Counted from the stretch's first letter, positions 9,265 to 19,796 are shown. The stretch: DNA of 46,546 bases from Campylobacterota bacterium (GCA_013607635.1 VCAY01000009.1:1-46546); one strand, 5' to 3'. Numbers and translations: made by a program. The notes: a model not told the origin generated them from the letters alone.

Positions 9265-10254
9265 CTACTCTTTTTTGAAGCGGATCATTTTAAACCTCTC
9301 ACCCATAAAGTTTGGCATGATGAGCATTTTCACTTTTTCAAGCTCTTGTTTGTAGATCTTCTCATCGGCATTTTTTTGCAGCATCTCTAAAAGCTCCAAA
9401 ATCCCCATATCAACAAGTGCCACCATCTGAGCTTTGAGCTCTACAAACTCCACTCCCGCCTCCTCATAAGCATCTTTAACATGTTCAAATGTCACATCGT
9501 AGGTGATGTCGGAGTTGCCAAAGAGTGCCTCCCTGTCAAGCCCATCCTCAAAAAACGGATACACCTCATGTTTGGCATAGATTCGCAGTGAAAAATCGGG
9601 TCTTGCCTGCATCTCTCCGTAATCAAAGCTCATAAACTCAAACTTTTTAGCAGCTTGTGTCATCTCTTTGGCAAACTCCTCATACCCAACAGCGATCTCA
9701 CCCTTTTCTTTGTGGTATTTTTTTGCTTTTTGTGCCACCCACTCATCCTCTACATCAAAGCTGATCTTATGAGCATCTACTCTAGCAGTATTGCCTTTAA
9801 AATAAAGCTCACAAGGAAATGCATCAAAGATCTCATTGGCGATAAAAAAAGCGTTGTCACATCTTAGTTCACGAAGAGATTTGTAGTGTTGCAGCTTGAC
9901 AACATCCCCAAAGCTCTCTTTGAAATAGTTTTTTTGAAACTCCTGCAAAGCATCAAAACGCTCAATGATCACAAACTGCAAGCTTGAAAGCAGTTCGGGT
10001 CGCAGGGTGTAGAGAAACTCACAAACATCTGCCAAAAAATAGCCATGGTGCGCACCTATCTCACACACCACACCATCCTCAGCCAAAAACCCCTCATCGA
10101 CAAGTGAGATGATATGCTTGGCGATTGTGCCGCCAAAAAACTTGCTTGTACTTACAGCGGTATAAAAATCACCCTCTTTACCGATGTTTTTATAAGTTGC
10201 ATAATAGCCGTTTTTTCCATAAAGCCACTCACCCATATATTCACTAAACTTCAT
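9265..10254 (-). CDS. MidA/NDUFAF7-family SAM-dependent methyltransferase
   Basis: The 329-residue protein shows the MidA (COG1565, DUF185) pattern: an N-terminal GDFYTAVSTSKFFGGTIA segment, then a SAM-binding strand-loop VVCEIGAHHGYF, then an F-I-A-N-E-I-F-D-A-F-P stretch typical of the family. The mitochondrial homologue methylates an arginine in complex I subunit NDUFS2. The bacterial substrate is not established. Its ATG lies directly after the tolC-like stop, with GGAG inside the end of that gene. It sits in a run of same-strand genes with which it has no obvious functional link. Confidence 0.82.
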   Translation of the reverse strand: MKFSEYMGEWLYGKNGYYATYKNIGKEGDFYTAVSTSKFFGGTIAKHIISLVDEGFLAEDGVVCEIGAHHGYFLADVCEFLYTLRPELLSSLQFVIIERFDALQEFQKNYFKESFGDVVKLQHYKSLRELRCDNAFFIANEIFDAFPCELYFKGNTARVDAHKISFDVEDEWVAQKAKKYHKEKGEIAVGYEEFAKEMTQAAKKFEFMSFDYGEMQARPDFSLRIYAKHEVYPFFEDGLDREALFGNSDITYDVTFEHVKDAYEEAGVEFVELKAQMVALVDMGILELLEMLQKNADEKIYKQELEKVKMLIMPNFMGERFKMIRFKKE

Positions 10255-11484
10255 CTACTCTCCGTTGTTTACATACATCTCATAAAGTGTCAGTAACTCT
10301 AACTGTTTATCGATCTCATAGATTTTTGTATCGATATTTTGAATCTTCAGCGAGTTTTGCAGTGTTTGCACATCATACTGCGTTTTATACCCCGTTTCAT
10401 AGAGTTGTGTCGTATCTTCTAAAAGCTTGGTATAAAGATCGATATTCTCTTTACTGAGGTTAATTTTCTTATTGAAGTTCTCAATATTGTGCATCACCTG
10501 CTCAAAAAGCTTGGTAAGTTCCCGTTTTTTATCCTCTTGAACCACTTGCGATTTAAGGTAATCAACTTTAACCGACTCGATATCACGAAATGTATTGATA
10601 TCAAGCGACATCGAAAATCTCACTCCATAGTCGTAATAATGCAATTCATTGGAGGTCTCGATCAGATTTCCACCAGCATAAAACTGCTGCCCCTCACTCT
10701 TTTGCCAGCTATACCCCGCTGTGAAGTTGATCTTTGGCAGGTATTTTGCCACGGTGACATTTTTATAGTAGCTGTTTTTTGTAACCTCTGCTTTTGTTTT
10801 TTTTAGGACAATATTGCTTTGCAAAAACTTATCAAGATCGATCAGTTCCAAATGTGGTATGGGTGCTTTTTGATACTCAAGATCACTCAGAGCTTCAAAT
10901 TGTGAAATCAGCTTTGCTTTGTTGTTTTGAATATCAAAAAGTGCCTCTTTGACAATATTTCGCTGGATGATCGCATTGTCCAAAAAACCGGAATCGAGTC
11001 TGCCGTTTAAAAACTCCTCTTTTTTCTGTGCTAAATTGATCTCGGAGTTTTGTATTTGCAGCTGTTGCCTTTGCTCTTGGAGTTGTGCTTTTTTAATCTG
11101 CATCAGTATCGCTATGGTATCTTTGATCATCTTTCGCTTGGCAACATCGATGCTATAGTTGTTGTAAATTTTTGAAGCATTGGCAAACTTGATGCCATAA
11201 TAGATCCCACCACTTTGAAAGATCGGTTGATCGATCTTGATGGCGGCATTTTGATTAACCTGCTCGTTGGTGTAGGGCTCAGATCTGGAGTAACTGTAGT
11301 TAAGCTGGATCGGTGCTATCCAAGAGTCTCTGAGTTTCGAGCTTTCAGCCTCGTTTTTCTCATAATCATACGAGAACTCTTTTTGTTGATACCCAGAGAT
11401 ATAGGCATCTAATGGCTGGTTATGGTCGTTTGCAAGTAAACTACAGCTTACTAACAGCCAACTCAAGAGCCCTAAAGCCTTCAT
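10255..11484 (-). CDS. TolC-family outer membrane efflux protein
   Basis: About 409 residues. A signal peptide (MKALGLLSWLLVSCSLLA) is followed by long amphipathic helices and repeated N-x-x-Q/L patterns, with IKIDQPIFQSGGIYYGI typical of the TolC/OMF strand-helix junction. It should form a trimeric outer-membrane exit duct. I chose the ATG at 11484 because GAGGAG lies 6 bases before it; the ATG 12 bases upstream has no ribosome site. It overlaps the end of argD by 44 bases. No inner-membrane pump is nearby, but an HlyD-like adaptor is encoded three genes upstream at 14397-15194. Confidence 0.85.
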   Translation of the reverse strand: MKALGLLSWLLVSCSLLANDHNQPLDAYISGYQQKEFSYDYEKNEAESSKLRDSWIAPIQLNYSYSRSEPYTNEQVNQNAAIKIDQPIFQSGGIYYGIKFANASKIYNNYSIDVAKRKMIKDTIAILMQIKKAQLQEQRQQLQIQNSEINLAQKKEEFLNGRLDSGFLDNAIIQRNIVKEALFDIQNNKAKLISQFEALSDLEYQKAPIPHLELIDLDKFLQSNIVLKKTKAEVTKNSYYKNVTVAKYLPKINFTAGYSWQKSEGQQFYAGGNLIETSNELHYYDYGVRFSMSLDINTFRDIESVKVDYLKSQVVQEDKKRELTKLFEQVMHNIENFNKKINLSKENIDLYTKLLEDTTQLYETGYKTQYDVQTLQNSLKIQNIDTKIYEIDKQLELLTLYEMYVNNGE

Positions 11485-12622
11485 CGATCTCCTCATTTGT
11501 AATAGTAAGTGGCGGTAAAAACCGAAGCGTATTGCGACCCGCTTTGAGAACCATCACCCCTGCTTCTCTTGCATTATTAATAATTGCACTTAAAGTTTCG
11601 CTATTTTTAACCCGTAAACCACACATCATCCCAATGCCAACCTTGTCAATAAAGATATCCTCATATGCTTTATAAAACTGCTCTAATACAGTATCAAAGT
11701 AGCTTATCCCCTTGGCCAATGCGCCACTGGCTTCATACTCTTGTAAGATATCGATCACTTCACAAATGGCAGTAGTACTTAAAAAGTTCCCACCAAAAGT
11801 GGAACCATGATCCCCAGCACCAAGCACACCTTTTTTGCTTGTCATCACAACACCAACAGGCACACCACCGCCAACACCTTTGGCAAGCGAGATGATATCT
11901 GGCTCAATCTCATAAAGGTTTGAAGCTAAAAACTTTCCGGTTCGATACACCCCCGTTTGCACCTCATCGACAATGAGTAAAATATCTTTTTGCTTGAGTA
12001 GTTTGGCAAGTTGCTGCACTTTTTGCTTCTCAAGCGGCTGTACACCACCCTCACCTTGCACTAACTCAATCATCACCGCAACGGTATGATCATCTAAGAG
12101 TGATTCAATCTCATTGATATTTTTGGCATACACAAATCCATCGGGAAACGGTCCAAAATAGTTGTGCATCGATTCTTGTCCGGTAGCTTTGACTGTTGTG
12201 ATGGTACGTCCGTGAAAAGAGTGATCGAGTGTAATGATCTTATAGCGCTTTGGCACCCCATCTTTCTCACCATATTTTCGAGCAATCTTGATCGCCCCCT
12301 CGTTTGCTTCAGCCCCGCTGTTACCAAAGAAACACTGCATATCATACCCACTTGCTGCAACGATCTTTTGCGCCGCTTTTGCTTGAGGAGCGATGTAGTA
12401 AAGGTTGGATATATGGATCAGCTTCTTAGCTTGCTCACATAGTGCATTTGTAAGCCTTTCATTGCCGTGTCCCACACTTACCACAGCGATCCCTGAAGTA
12501 AAATCGATATACTCTTTGCCCTTAGCATCGGTGAGTCTTGCATTTTTTCCACTGACAAACTCTACATCTGCTCTTACATACGTTGGCAGTACATATTTTT
12601 GATCTAATTGTTTAATATCCAT
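11441..12622 (-). CDS. argD: Acetylornithine aminotransferase
   Basis: This 393-residue class III PLP-dependent aminotransferase converts N-acetylglutamate semialdehyde to N-acetylornithine in arginine biosynthesis, and may also act in lysine synthesis. Visible features are an N-terminal DFTSGIAVVSVGHGN motif, NSGAEANEGAIKIAR for cofactor phosphate binding, LIVDEVQTGVYRTG with the cofactor Asp, and ISLAKGVGGGVPVG with the Schiff-base Lys. Length is normal. The 3' end overlaps the TolC-like gene. The gene lies between a molybdenum enzyme and efflux components, an odd setting for an arginine gene. Confidence 0.95.
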   Translation of the reverse strand: MDIKQLDQKYVLPTYVRADVEFVSGKNARLTDAKGKEYIDFTSGIAVVSVGHGNERLTNALCEQAKKLIHISNLYYIAPQAKAAQKIVAASGYDMQCFFGNSGAEANEGAIKIARKYGEKDGVPKRYKIITLDHSFHGRTITTVKATGQESMHNYFGPFPDGFVYAKNINEIESLLDDHTVAVMIELVQGEGGVQPLEKQKVQQLAKLLKQKDILLIVDEVQTGVYRTGKFLASNLYEIEPDIISLAKGVGGGVPVGVVMTSKKGVLGAGDHGSTFGGNFLSTTAICEVIDILQEYEASGALAKGISYFDTVLEQFYKAYEDIFIDKVGIGMMCGLRVKNSETLSAIINNAREAGVMVLKAGRNTLRFLPPLTITNEEIDEGFRALELAVSKL

Positions 12623-12655
12623 CTTCTAACCCTTGATAAAGTGTGAAATTGTACT

Positions 12656-14395
12656 CTAAAGTAGTTTGATTTGTACTAAAACATCCTGATAGATCGCATT
12701 TTTTCCCTCATAGGAGTGCTTCGAGGATGTCAATTTATTCACACCCTCTGTGCCACTGTAGATAAGGACACAATCATCACGCAGATTCTCATCGATCGTT
12801 ACATGTAACGCTACACTGCCATGCTCAGATGACACCTCTACAAGATCACCCTCACTAAAGCCGTGTGAAGCGTTGATATGCAGATTTTTCTCACGATGAA
12901 ACTGTGAATTAAGACTCTTGGGACTCTTTGAAGTGATAAGGTGCAAATACCCCTCCTCAAGCGGATGCATCACCTCAAGTTCTTCTAAAAATATGAACTC
13001 CCCATCGTCTGTATCAAACCCCTCTCGATAAGGCACTTCCTCTCTATGCTCTACCATAAACGATCCATCGATCTTCTGCACACCAAAATTTTTAAAATGT
13101 TGCAAATACTCCTCTTGAGATTGTAACTCCACACCAAAAGCATCACAAAGATAGCGCGCAAGATCATACTCGCTAATCCCAATCTCACTTTGTTTTTGTT
13201 GTGGCATCGCCATAAGAGCATTGTGTGCGTAGGATGTTCTTATATCATCTTTTTCCAAAAATGTTTTTGCAGGGATTACAAGATCGGCTCTTTGACTCGT
13301 TTCGTTCTCCCACAAACCAAAATAGATCACATTTTGGGTATGCTCCATCGAGTCAAGCACTCTGTTGGTATCTGGCATCTGCGCTAACGGGTTTGCACCC
13401 TGGATGAAAACTGTTTCAAACTCATCAAACTTAGTATCAATTTTTGAGACTCTTTTTGCCTTGGTGTGAAACGGTGAGGTGATTGCCTCTTTGGAGTTGC
13501 CAAGATACGCCACACCACACCCCTCTTTACCAAAAAGCCCAAGCGCAACCGCAAACGCATCAATTGCGCGCATCACATCAGCTCCATCGCGGTACTTCTG
13601 CACACCGACACCACAAACTATGGCAACTTTTTGATCCTTTACAAGCTCTAATACATCACCAATATCACCAAGACTCAACCCCATCATATCGAGTGTTGCT
13701 TTGATGCGAATCCCTTGTGTAAGTTCATAGTAGTCCTCAAACTCACTCGCATACTCTTGCATAAACGCCTCATCACACGCACCCTCTATGTGTAAAAAAC
13801 GGGTTAATAGCATCGCAAAATAAAGATCGCTATGCGGTTTTAATTGCACATGCAGATCCGCCATCTTCGCTATCTTGGTTCTAACTGGATCGATAACGAT
13901 CATCTTCTTACCCTTAATGAGTGGCAAAATATGACTTGAGGTTACATGTGGGTTTCTCCCCCAAAAGATCACAACATCCGATTTGGCTATTTGGGAGAGG
14001 GGCATATTTTTATTTGAGCCTCTACCTTCAATGATGCCCGCCTCCCCTGCTCCATCACAAAGGTTTCCGTTTGTTAATATGTTGTCATTGGATGCAAAAA
14101 AATGATCCATCACCTCTTGCATCAGCCCAAAATTACCATGACTTCGGTAGTGCAAGAGTTGATGTTTGGGGGTTTGTTCTATGATATCTTTGAGTATTTC
14201 AAGTGCCTTTTCTAGTGAGATCTCCTCACCCTTGTAGCTTGGCTTTTCAATACGCTTAAAACTCTCATAATGATGAAGATGTGGACACAAAAAACCTTGT
14301 GTGTGTCCATTTTTTAATGGCTTTATGCCAGATTCATAAACAATCTCACACCCATCATAACAATCGAGCGGACACGCTGTTTTTATTTCACTCAT
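12656..14395 (-). CDS. Cytoplasmic molybdopterin-dependent oxidoreductase
   Basis: 579 residues of the DMSO reductase/formate dehydrogenase superfamily. The N-terminal [4Fe-4S] ligands are C8, C12, C16 and C37 (CPLDCYDGC ... FLCPH). The likely molybdenum ligand is C113 in NGNLCDGAGEAG. The C-terminal beta-barrel pterin-binding domain is present (LHLITSKSPKSLNSQFH). There is no Tat signal, so it should stay in the cytoplasm. It is shorter than NapA-type enzymes and has no obvious electron-transfer partner nearby. The substrate cannot be read from the sequence. It begins one base after the HlyD-like gene stop codon. Confidence 0.85.
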   Translation of the reverse strand: MSEIKTACPLDCYDGCEIVYESGIKPLKNGHTQGFLCPHLHHYESFKRIEKPSYKGEEISLEKALEILKDIIEQTPKHQLLHYRSHGNFGLMQEVMDHFFASNDNILTNGNLCDGAGEAGIIEGRGSNKNMPLSQIAKSDVVIFWGRNPHVTSSHILPLIKGKKMIVIDPVRTKIAKMADLHVQLKPHSDLYFAMLLTRFLHIEGACDEAFMQEYASEFEDYYELTQGIRIKATLDMMGLSLGDIGDVLELVKDQKVAIVCGVGVQKYRDGADVMRAIDAFAVALGLFGKEGCGVAYLGNSKEAITSPFHTKAKRVSKIDTKFDEFETVFIQGANPLAQMPDTNRVLDSMEHTQNVIYFGLWENETSQRADLVIPAKTFLEKDDIRTSYAHNALMAMPQQKQSEIGISEYDLARYLCDAFGVELQSQEEYLQHFKNFGVQKIDGSFMVEHREEVPYREGFDTDDGEFIFLEELEVMHPLEEGYLHLITSKSPKSLNSQFHREKNLHINASHGFSEGDLVEVSSEHGSVALHVTIDENLRDDCVLIYSGTEGVNKLTSSKHSYEGKNAIYQDVLVQIKLL

Positions 14396-14396
14396 A

Positions 14397-15194
14397 TTAT
14401 TTCTCTTTTAGTTCAATTTTAACCAGTTTTGAAAACACTTTGGGTGCTTTTATAATCACTTGTACCATATATTTAGATATATTTTTTGTATCGGCTATCT
14501 GCAAAACTCTACTCACTTTGTATTTTGTTTTTTTACCATCAATATAGACACTTTTTTGCATAATGTTTTCCAATTCACTAGCATCAACATAAAATCTCAA
14601 AACAGCCTTCGATATATCTGCCACTTGCGCAAGCAATACACCGGGGGTTACCACTTGTCCCAAACTTACATTCAAAGAATACAAAAGGTAGTTTTTTGCT
14701 GTAAGATTTTTATCTTTAAGAATTTTTCGCAGTTGTATCTCTCTTAAACTAAGATCAGCAAGCTGCACTTTGAGGTTTGCTATCTCTTTTTTTGTAGCAA
14801 GATATTGATTACGACTTGCGACAAGATCATAAAACTCTCTATCTTTTTCTATTTGAGATTTTATCTTAAGTGCTTCTACCCTTTTATAATTTTGCTCTTT
14901 CTTTTGAAGCATAGCTTCGAGATTCAAAAGCATCTTCTCATTCACATCAATAATACTTTGAATGTAGGATATCTTTTCTTTTACCTGTGCATATTCCGCC
15001 TTATCAAGAGTATCATCAATCTTAATAAAAACCTCTTTGTGTAATTTATGCCCCAAAAGATTTTCATCAATATCTAAAATTTCACCCGTAACGTTTGAAC
15101 TTATTTTTTTTAACTCAATAGGCTCTACCTTCGCATAATACACCTCAGCATAGCTACTCATAAACAATAACAAAAGTGTCATTAAACATTTCAT
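14397..15194 (-). CDS. HlyD-like periplasmic adaptor protein
   Basis: About 265 residues. A Sec signal (LMTLLLLFMSSYAEV) is followed by a lipoyl-like half motif (SSNVTGEILDIDENLLG), a coiled-coil hairpin of about 110 residues, the second half motif (SLGQVVTPGVLLAQVAD) and a short beta-barrel part. This is the membrane-fusion protein plan, but in its short form. ATG at 15194 is preferred because AGGA lies 6 bases upstream; a TTG directly before it is less well spaced. It may work with the TolC-like protein encoded at 10255-11484. The inner-membrane component is not in the window. Confidence 0.8.
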   Translation of the reverse strand: MKCLMTLLLLFMSSYAEVYYAKVEPIELKKISSNVTGEILDIDENLLGHKLHKEVFIKIDDTLDKAEYAQVKEKISYIQSIIDVNEKMLLNLEAMLQKKEQNYKRVEALKIKSQIEKDREFYDLVASRNQYLATKKEIANLKVQLADLSLREIQLRKILKDKNLTAKNYLLYSLNVSLGQVVTPGVLLAQVADISKAVLRFYVDASELENIMQKSVYIDGKKTKYKVSRVLQIADTKNISKYMVQVIIKAPKVFSKLVKIELKEK

Positions 15195-15305
15195 CAACTT
15201 TCCTTACTAAGCAAGTGGATAATTCTAACATGAGTATCCTAAACATTTATACATATTTCACAAGAAATGTGCTAGTATTAGTAAAACTTTATCATGGAGT
15301 GTTCG

Positions 15306-16250
15306 ATGGCTTTTTTAGATAATGTCGATGCGGTCACAAATCTGGCAAAAAACAATGAACTGCAACTTCTCGTTTTTCGAGTTAGTAACGAAGAGGATTC
15401 AGCATACTATGCGATCAATGTCTTTAAAACTAGAGAAGTAGTGGAAGCCAAAAACCATTTTCTTACACAAATCCCCTCAGCACATCCGCTCCTTGAGGGT
15501 ACAATCATGTTACGAGGCTTGCAGATACCTATTTTAAACCTTCCAAAATGGCTTGATGTTTCACTCAGCAAAGAGGAAGTAGCACAGTCCAATATCTTAG
15601 TGTGCGACTTTAATGGTGTTATTATCGGTCTTCGTATTATGTCAGCTTACCGTGTTGTGAAGAAAAACTGGAATGAGATGCACGCACCCGATAGCTATAG
15701 ACTTAAAGATGAAGGTGTAGTTATCAACGATACGCGTTTAGAAGACGGCAGTCTTTGTTTGGTGCTTGATTATGAAAAACTTTTAGCAGATGTACTGCCT
15801 CAAGCACTTATTGATGTCAATAAAGAAGCCGAAACTCTTCATGGCTATACAATACCACAAAAACTTCGTGATGGAATTGTACTTATAGCAGAGGATTCAA
15901 AAACAGCACAAAAGCATCTAATACAGGTTTTTGATGCGGTCAATCTTAAAATGAAACTTTTTGACAACGGTAAAAAACTTATTGACTATATTGACTCCCT
16001 TGGAGAAAATGTAGACAATATTGCTGCAGTTATAACAGATATCGAGATGCCGGAGATGTCAGGTTTTACCGTTGTAAGCATACTTAAAAAGAACCCAATT
16101 ACCAGTAATATTCCAGTGATTGTCAACAGTTCTATGACGGGTGACAACAACAAAAGGGAGGCTGAATCACTTGGAGCTGACGGCTTTATCGACAAAACAA
16201 AAAGTCATAATGTGATTCCACTGATTATTTCGCTTATAGAAAAAGGGTAG
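15306..16250 (+). CDS. cheV: CheV chemotaxis coupling protein (CheW plus receiver)
   Basis: The 314-residue protein has a CheW-like domain (about 1-165) with LLEGTIMLRGLQIPILNL and a response-regulator receiver (about 190-314) with phosphoacceptor Asp245 in VITDIEMPEMSG. CheV couples chemoreceptors to CheA and tunes signalling through phosphorylation. The frame is open 12 bases further upstream, but MAFLDNVDAV at 15306 has GGAG 8 bases before it. It is transcribed away from the HlyD-like gene and ends at a strong shared terminator. Confidence 0.94.
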   Translation: MAFLDNVDAVTNLAKNNELQLLVFRVSNEEDSAYYAINVFKTREVVEAKNHFLTQIPSAHPLLEGTIMLRGLQIPILNLPKWLDVSLSKEEVAQSNILVCDFNGVIIGLRIMSAYRVVKKNWNEMHAPDSYRLKDEGVVINDTRLEDGSLCLVLDYEKLLADVLPQALIDVNKEAETLHGYTIPQKLRDGIVLIAEDSKTAQKHLIQVFDAVNLKMKLFDNGKKLIDYIDSLGENVDNIAAVITDIEMPEMSGFTVVSILKKNPITSNIPVIVNSSMTGDNNKREAESLGADGFIDKTKSHNVIPLIISLIEKG

Positions 16251-16265
16251 ATTTACAAAAAAGAA

Positions 16266-16295
16266 AAAGAGGAGGGGGAAGTTTTCCTCCTCTTT
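16266..16295. terminator. Bidirectional terminator between cheV and oadB
   Basis: A perfect 10-bp stem, AAAGAGGAGG / CCTCCTCTTT, with a 10-base loop lies between the two convergent stop codons (16250 and 16306). A-rich sequence on one side and TTTC on the other give partial tails in both directions. Confidence 0.75.
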
Positions 16296-16305
16296 CGTCT
16301 CACAC

Positions 16306-17634
16306 TTAAGCAAAGAGTGAGATCAATACACCCGCTGCCACAGCTGAGCCGATAACTCCCGCAACATTAGGACCCATTGCGTGCATTAAAAGCATGTTGG
16401 TTTTGTCATACTCCATACCAACTTTGTTGGAAACACGAGCTGCCATAGGTACTGCAGAAACTCCGGCTGAACCGATGAGTGGATTGATCTTTGTTCCTGG
16501 GAAAAGGTTCATCAGTTTTGCCATAAGTACACCTGCTGCCGTTCCAACAGAAAACGCAATAACACCAAGCGCCATAATAAAGAGTGTCTCAGGTACTAAG
16601 AACTGATCTGCTGCAAGTTTAGAACCAACACCAATCCCCAAGAAAATTGTCACAATATTGATAAGCCCATTTTGTAGCGTATCGCTAAGACGCTCAACAA
16701 CACCCGATTCTTTTAAGAAGTTACCAAACATAAATGCACCAATCAGTGGCGTAGATTCTGGAAGCACCAAAATCGCGAGCATCAAAACAACAATAGGAAA
16801 AACAAGTTTCTCCATTCTGGAAACATGACGCAATGTTGACATCTTAATCTTGCGTTCTTGTTCGTTGGTAAGTGCTTTCATAATCGGAGGCTGGATGATC
16901 GGCACCATAGCCATGTAACTATACGATGCAACTGCGATCGCACCCAAAAGTTCTGGAGAGAGTTTTGTTGCGATAAAAATCGATGTTGGACCATCTGCTC
17001 CACCGATGATAGAGATCGCACTTGCTTGTTTGAGGGTAAAATCCACAAGCCCCATTTGTGAAAGTATAACCGCACCAACAAGTGTCCCAAAGATACCAAA
17101 CTGTGCAGCACCACCAAGGAGTGCTGTTTTAGGGTTTGATAGAAGTGGACCAAAATCTGTCATCGCCCCAACACCCATAAAGATGATGATAGGAAAAAGC
17201 TCGTTGGAGAGTCCTGCCTGATAGATAACCCCCAAAAACCCATGTGGACCAGCTATACCTGCAATAGGAATATTTGCCAACAATCCCCCAAAAGCGATAG
17301 GTAAGAGTAGTAACGGCTCAAAACCTTTTGCAATCGCAAGATAGAAGAGCAAAAACACAACACCAAACATAATGAGACGCCCTACCCCTTTTGAAAAATC
17401 GCTCATAGGTTTACCTGTAGCACTCATCTCATCAGCACGGGGGTGCATAAGAGCAACCACACCGGTTGTCTTTAAAAAATCAACAATCATAGTGCCCATA
17501 GGCTTTGATTTGTACGTCTCTTCCTGATGCATACTATTTACACTAGGCGCAGCTGCATGCTCAGAAGCAACGGCTGTTGACGTAAATGCAAAAAGCATCA
17601 TCAAAGCCGACAATTTCAATACAATACTTTTCAT
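16306..17634 (-). CDS. oadB: Na+-pumping oxaloacetate decarboxylase beta subunit
   Basis: The 442-residue protein is the integral membrane subunit that decarboxylates carboxybiotin and pumps Na+. It has many hydrophobic segments and the hallmark stretches [35 protein letters not shown] and [15 protein letters not shown]. The N-terminus has an extra signal-like region ([20 protein letters not shown]) and a loop of about 50 residues before the usual beta-subunit start, so it is somewhat longer than the classical subunit. It follows oadA after 4 bases and is the last gene of oadG-oadA-oadB. Confidence 0.96.
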   Translation of the reverse strand: MKSIVLKLSALMMLFAFTSTAVASEHAAAPSVNSMHQEETYKSKPMGTMIVDFLKTTGVVALMHPRADEMSATGKPMSDFSKGVGRLIMFGVVFLLFYLAIAKGFEPLLLLPIAFGGLLANIPIAGIAGPHGFLGVIYQAGLSNELFPIIIFMGVGAMTDFGPLLSNPKTALLGGAAQFGIFGTLVGAVILSQMGLVDFTLKQASAISIIGGADGPTSIFIATKLSPELLGAIAVASYSYMAMVPIIQPPIMKALTNEQERKIKMSTLRHVSRMEKLVFPIVVLMLAILVLPESTPLIGAFMFGNFLKESGVVERLSDTLQNGLINIVTIFLGIGVGSKLAADQFLVPETLFIMALGVIAFSVGTAAGVLMAKLMNLFPGTKINPLIGSAGVSAVPMAARVSNKVGMEYDKTNMLLMHAMGPNVAGVIGSAVAAGVLISLFA

Positions 17635-17638
17635 CTGC

Positions 17639-19435
17639 TTATCCTATAACGGCTACGAGTTGACCTTCAACTACTTTATCGTTTGTAGCAACATTGATCG
17701 ACTTCACTACACCACCTTTAGGTGCAACAACATCGATCTCCATTTTCATAGACTCTAAAATCATGATCACATCACCCTCTTGAACACTTTGACCTGGATT
17801 AGCGATAATTTTCCAAACATTACCAGGTACGAGCGCTTTTACCTCTACACCCTCACCAACTGGTGCGTTTGGAGCAGGTGCTGCTGCTACACTCTCTCCA
17901 TCAACCGCTACAACTTGAACATCACCGCTACCCTCAGCAACCTGTACACTAAATTTTTGACCATCTACTACTACTGTATAATTTCCACTCATCTCTTTTT
18001 TCTCTCCCTTACAATCTTCTTCCATTTGAGATTTTTTTCTAACATTGAGTTCACCCTCACCTTTGAGGAATGCAATACCTTTTTCTTGACAAGCTGCTGC
18101 AATGAAGATATTTTCTTCTGTAATCTCAATATCTTCCTCTTTAAGAACATTGATCCAGTTCTCTAAAGATTTTGCCGGATCTGCATCAGCAAGATCGAGT
18201 GCTTTCTCTTTTGTCGGTAAAAGGTTTAGCTTCTCTGAAGCGATTTTTACAACTTCAGGATCTGGTTCAACCGGAGTTTTTCCAAAATATCCAAGTACCA
18301 TTCTTCCATACCCCGGAGCGATCGCTTTCCATGGACCTTGCATCACATTGTTAAGAGCCTGTTGGAAGTAAAATTGTGAAACAGGAGTTACAGATGTACC
18401 GTAACCACCTTTTTCCACAACCTCTTGCATCGCTGCAATCACCTCAGGGAATTTGTCCATAATCCCGTTATCACGCATCATCTGTGTATTTGCAGTAAGT
18501 GCACCGCCTGGCATAGGTGAAAATGGAATGATTGGTGAAACCATAGTCGCTTCAGGTGGTAAAAAATAATCATCCAAACACGCTTGAAGCTCTTTTTCGT
18601 AAGTGAGTACTTTGCCAATCTCAAGCCCACCAAGATCATAATCCATACCTTTTGTTGCATGTAACATCGTAAGCATATCTGGCTGACTTGTACCACCACT
18701 TACAGGAGATGCTGCAAGATCGATCCCATCAACACCCGCTTCAAGCGCTGCCATATACGCAGCAACCGAAACACCAGCAGTTTCATGTGTGTGAAGGCGA
18801 ATATGTGTATCGTCAGGTAGAAGATTTCTCGCCATTTTGATCGTTTCAAACACTTTTTGCGGGTTTGATGTACCACTTGCATCTTTAAAGCACACACTGT
18901 CGTAAGGGATACCGCTGTCTAAGATATCACGAAGTGTTTTTTCATAAAACTCAACCGTATGTGCTCCTTGGCAACCCGGTGGCAAGTCCATCATCGTTAC
19001 AACAACTTCATGCTTAAGACCATGATGTTTAATACGCTCAGCAGAATATTTTAAATTTTCAACATCATTTAGAGCATCAAAGTTACGAATAGTCGTAGTT
19101 CCGTGTTTTTTAAACATTTTGGCATGAAGATCGATAAGGTCTTTAGAACCGGTATCTAACATAACAGTATTGACACCACGCGCAAGTGTTTGCAGGTTTG
19201 CATCAGGTCCTACAATCTTGCGGAACTTATCCATCATCTCAAAAGCATCCTCTTTGAGATAAAAATAGAGTGATTGGAACCTTGCTCCACCACCAAACTC
19301 ATAGTGTGTTATACCAGCTGTTTTTGCTGCTTCAACTGCCGGAAAAAAGTCATCCATTAAAACACGACCACCAAAGACAGACTGAAAACCGTCTCTGAAA
19401 GTTGTATCCATAATATCAATAAATTTCTTAGCCAT
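17639..19435 (-). CDS. oadA: Oxaloacetate decarboxylase alpha subunit with biotinyl domain
   Basis: 598 residues. The N-terminal TIM-barrel carboxyltransferase domain starts [11 protein letters not shown] and includes [12 protein letters not shown] and [13 protein letters not shown], which carries metal ligands. A conserved central domain follows, then an Ala/Pro linker and a biotinyl domain with the modified Lys564 in ESMKMEID. It transfers carboxyl from oxaloacetate to biotin. Pyruvate carboxylase subunit B is a related alternative, but the neighbouring oadG and oadB settle the assignment. Translation starts with GAGGA about 7 bases upstream. Confidence 0.96.
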   Translation of the reverse strand: MAKKFIDIMDTTFRDGFQSVFGGRVLMDDFFPAVEAAKTAGITHYEFGGGARFQSLYFYLKEDAFEMMDKFRKIVGPDANLQTLARGVNTVMLDTGSKDLIDLHAKMFKKHGTTTIRNFDALNDVENLKYSAERIKHHGLKHEVVVTMMDLPPGCQGAHTVEFYEKTLRDILDSGIPYDSVCFKDASGTSNPQKVFETIKMARNLLPDDTHIRLHTHETAGVSVAAYMAALEAGVDGIDLAASPVSGGTSQPDMLTMLHATKGMDYDLGGLEIGKVLTYEKELQACLDDYFLPPEATMVSPIIPFSPMPGGALTANTQMMRDNGIMDKFPEVIAAMQEVVEKGGYGTSVTPVSQFYFQQALNNVMQGPWKAIAPGYGRMVLGYFGKTPVEPDPEVVKIASEKLNLLPTKEKALDLADADPAKSLENWINVLKEEDIEITEENIFIAAACQEKGIAFLKGEGELNVRKKSQMEEDCKGEKKEMSGNYTVVVDGQKFSVQVAEGSGDVQVVAVDGESVAAAPAPNAPVGEGVEVKALVPGNVWKIIANPGQSVQEGDVIMILESMKMEIDVVAPKGGVVKSINVATNDKVVEGQLVAVIG

Positions 19436-19444
19436 CTAAAATCC

Positions 19445-19672
19445 TCAACCTTCTCTATGGTATTTGATCGCTGCCGTGATTGCTGCGACTATCTTTTTGT
19501 TATCTTGCTGCGACGACTGTGCTGGTGCACCGGGTTGCGGCTCGGGGAAAAATCTATGAATGATCTTTGACATAATGTTCATACAAGCGATCATAATGAT
19601 AAGGAAAACAAAAACAGTTCCCATACCAAGTATCATAAATTTCAACCCCTCAATTACGAGGTTAGTTTCCAT
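19445..19672 (-). CDS. oadG: Oxaloacetate decarboxylase gamma chain
   Basis: This 75-residue protein has one membrane helix (about residues 12-33, LKFMILGMGTVFVFLIIMIA) and a short cytoplasmic tail, the layout of OadG, which holds the complex together and helps bind zinc. The tail includes a Pro/Gln-rich linker and ends AAITAAIKYHREG, the usual OadG C-terminal pattern. It is the first gene of the oad operon, 9 bases before oadA, with AGGTG near the start codon. Confidence 0.88.
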   Translation of the reverse strand: METNLVIEGLKFMILGMGTVFVFLIIMIACMNIMSKIIHRFFPEPQPGAPAQSSQQDNKKIVAAITAAIKYHREG

Positions 19673-19796
19673 AAATTCACCTTTTTCTCCATAATGTGTC
19701 CTGCTAGTATAGTCAAAAGATGTTTAAACGAAGTTTTGAAATACCGCTACAACCATAAAATCAACTGTAGTGTTACTTTTCTTAAACTCAATTTGT

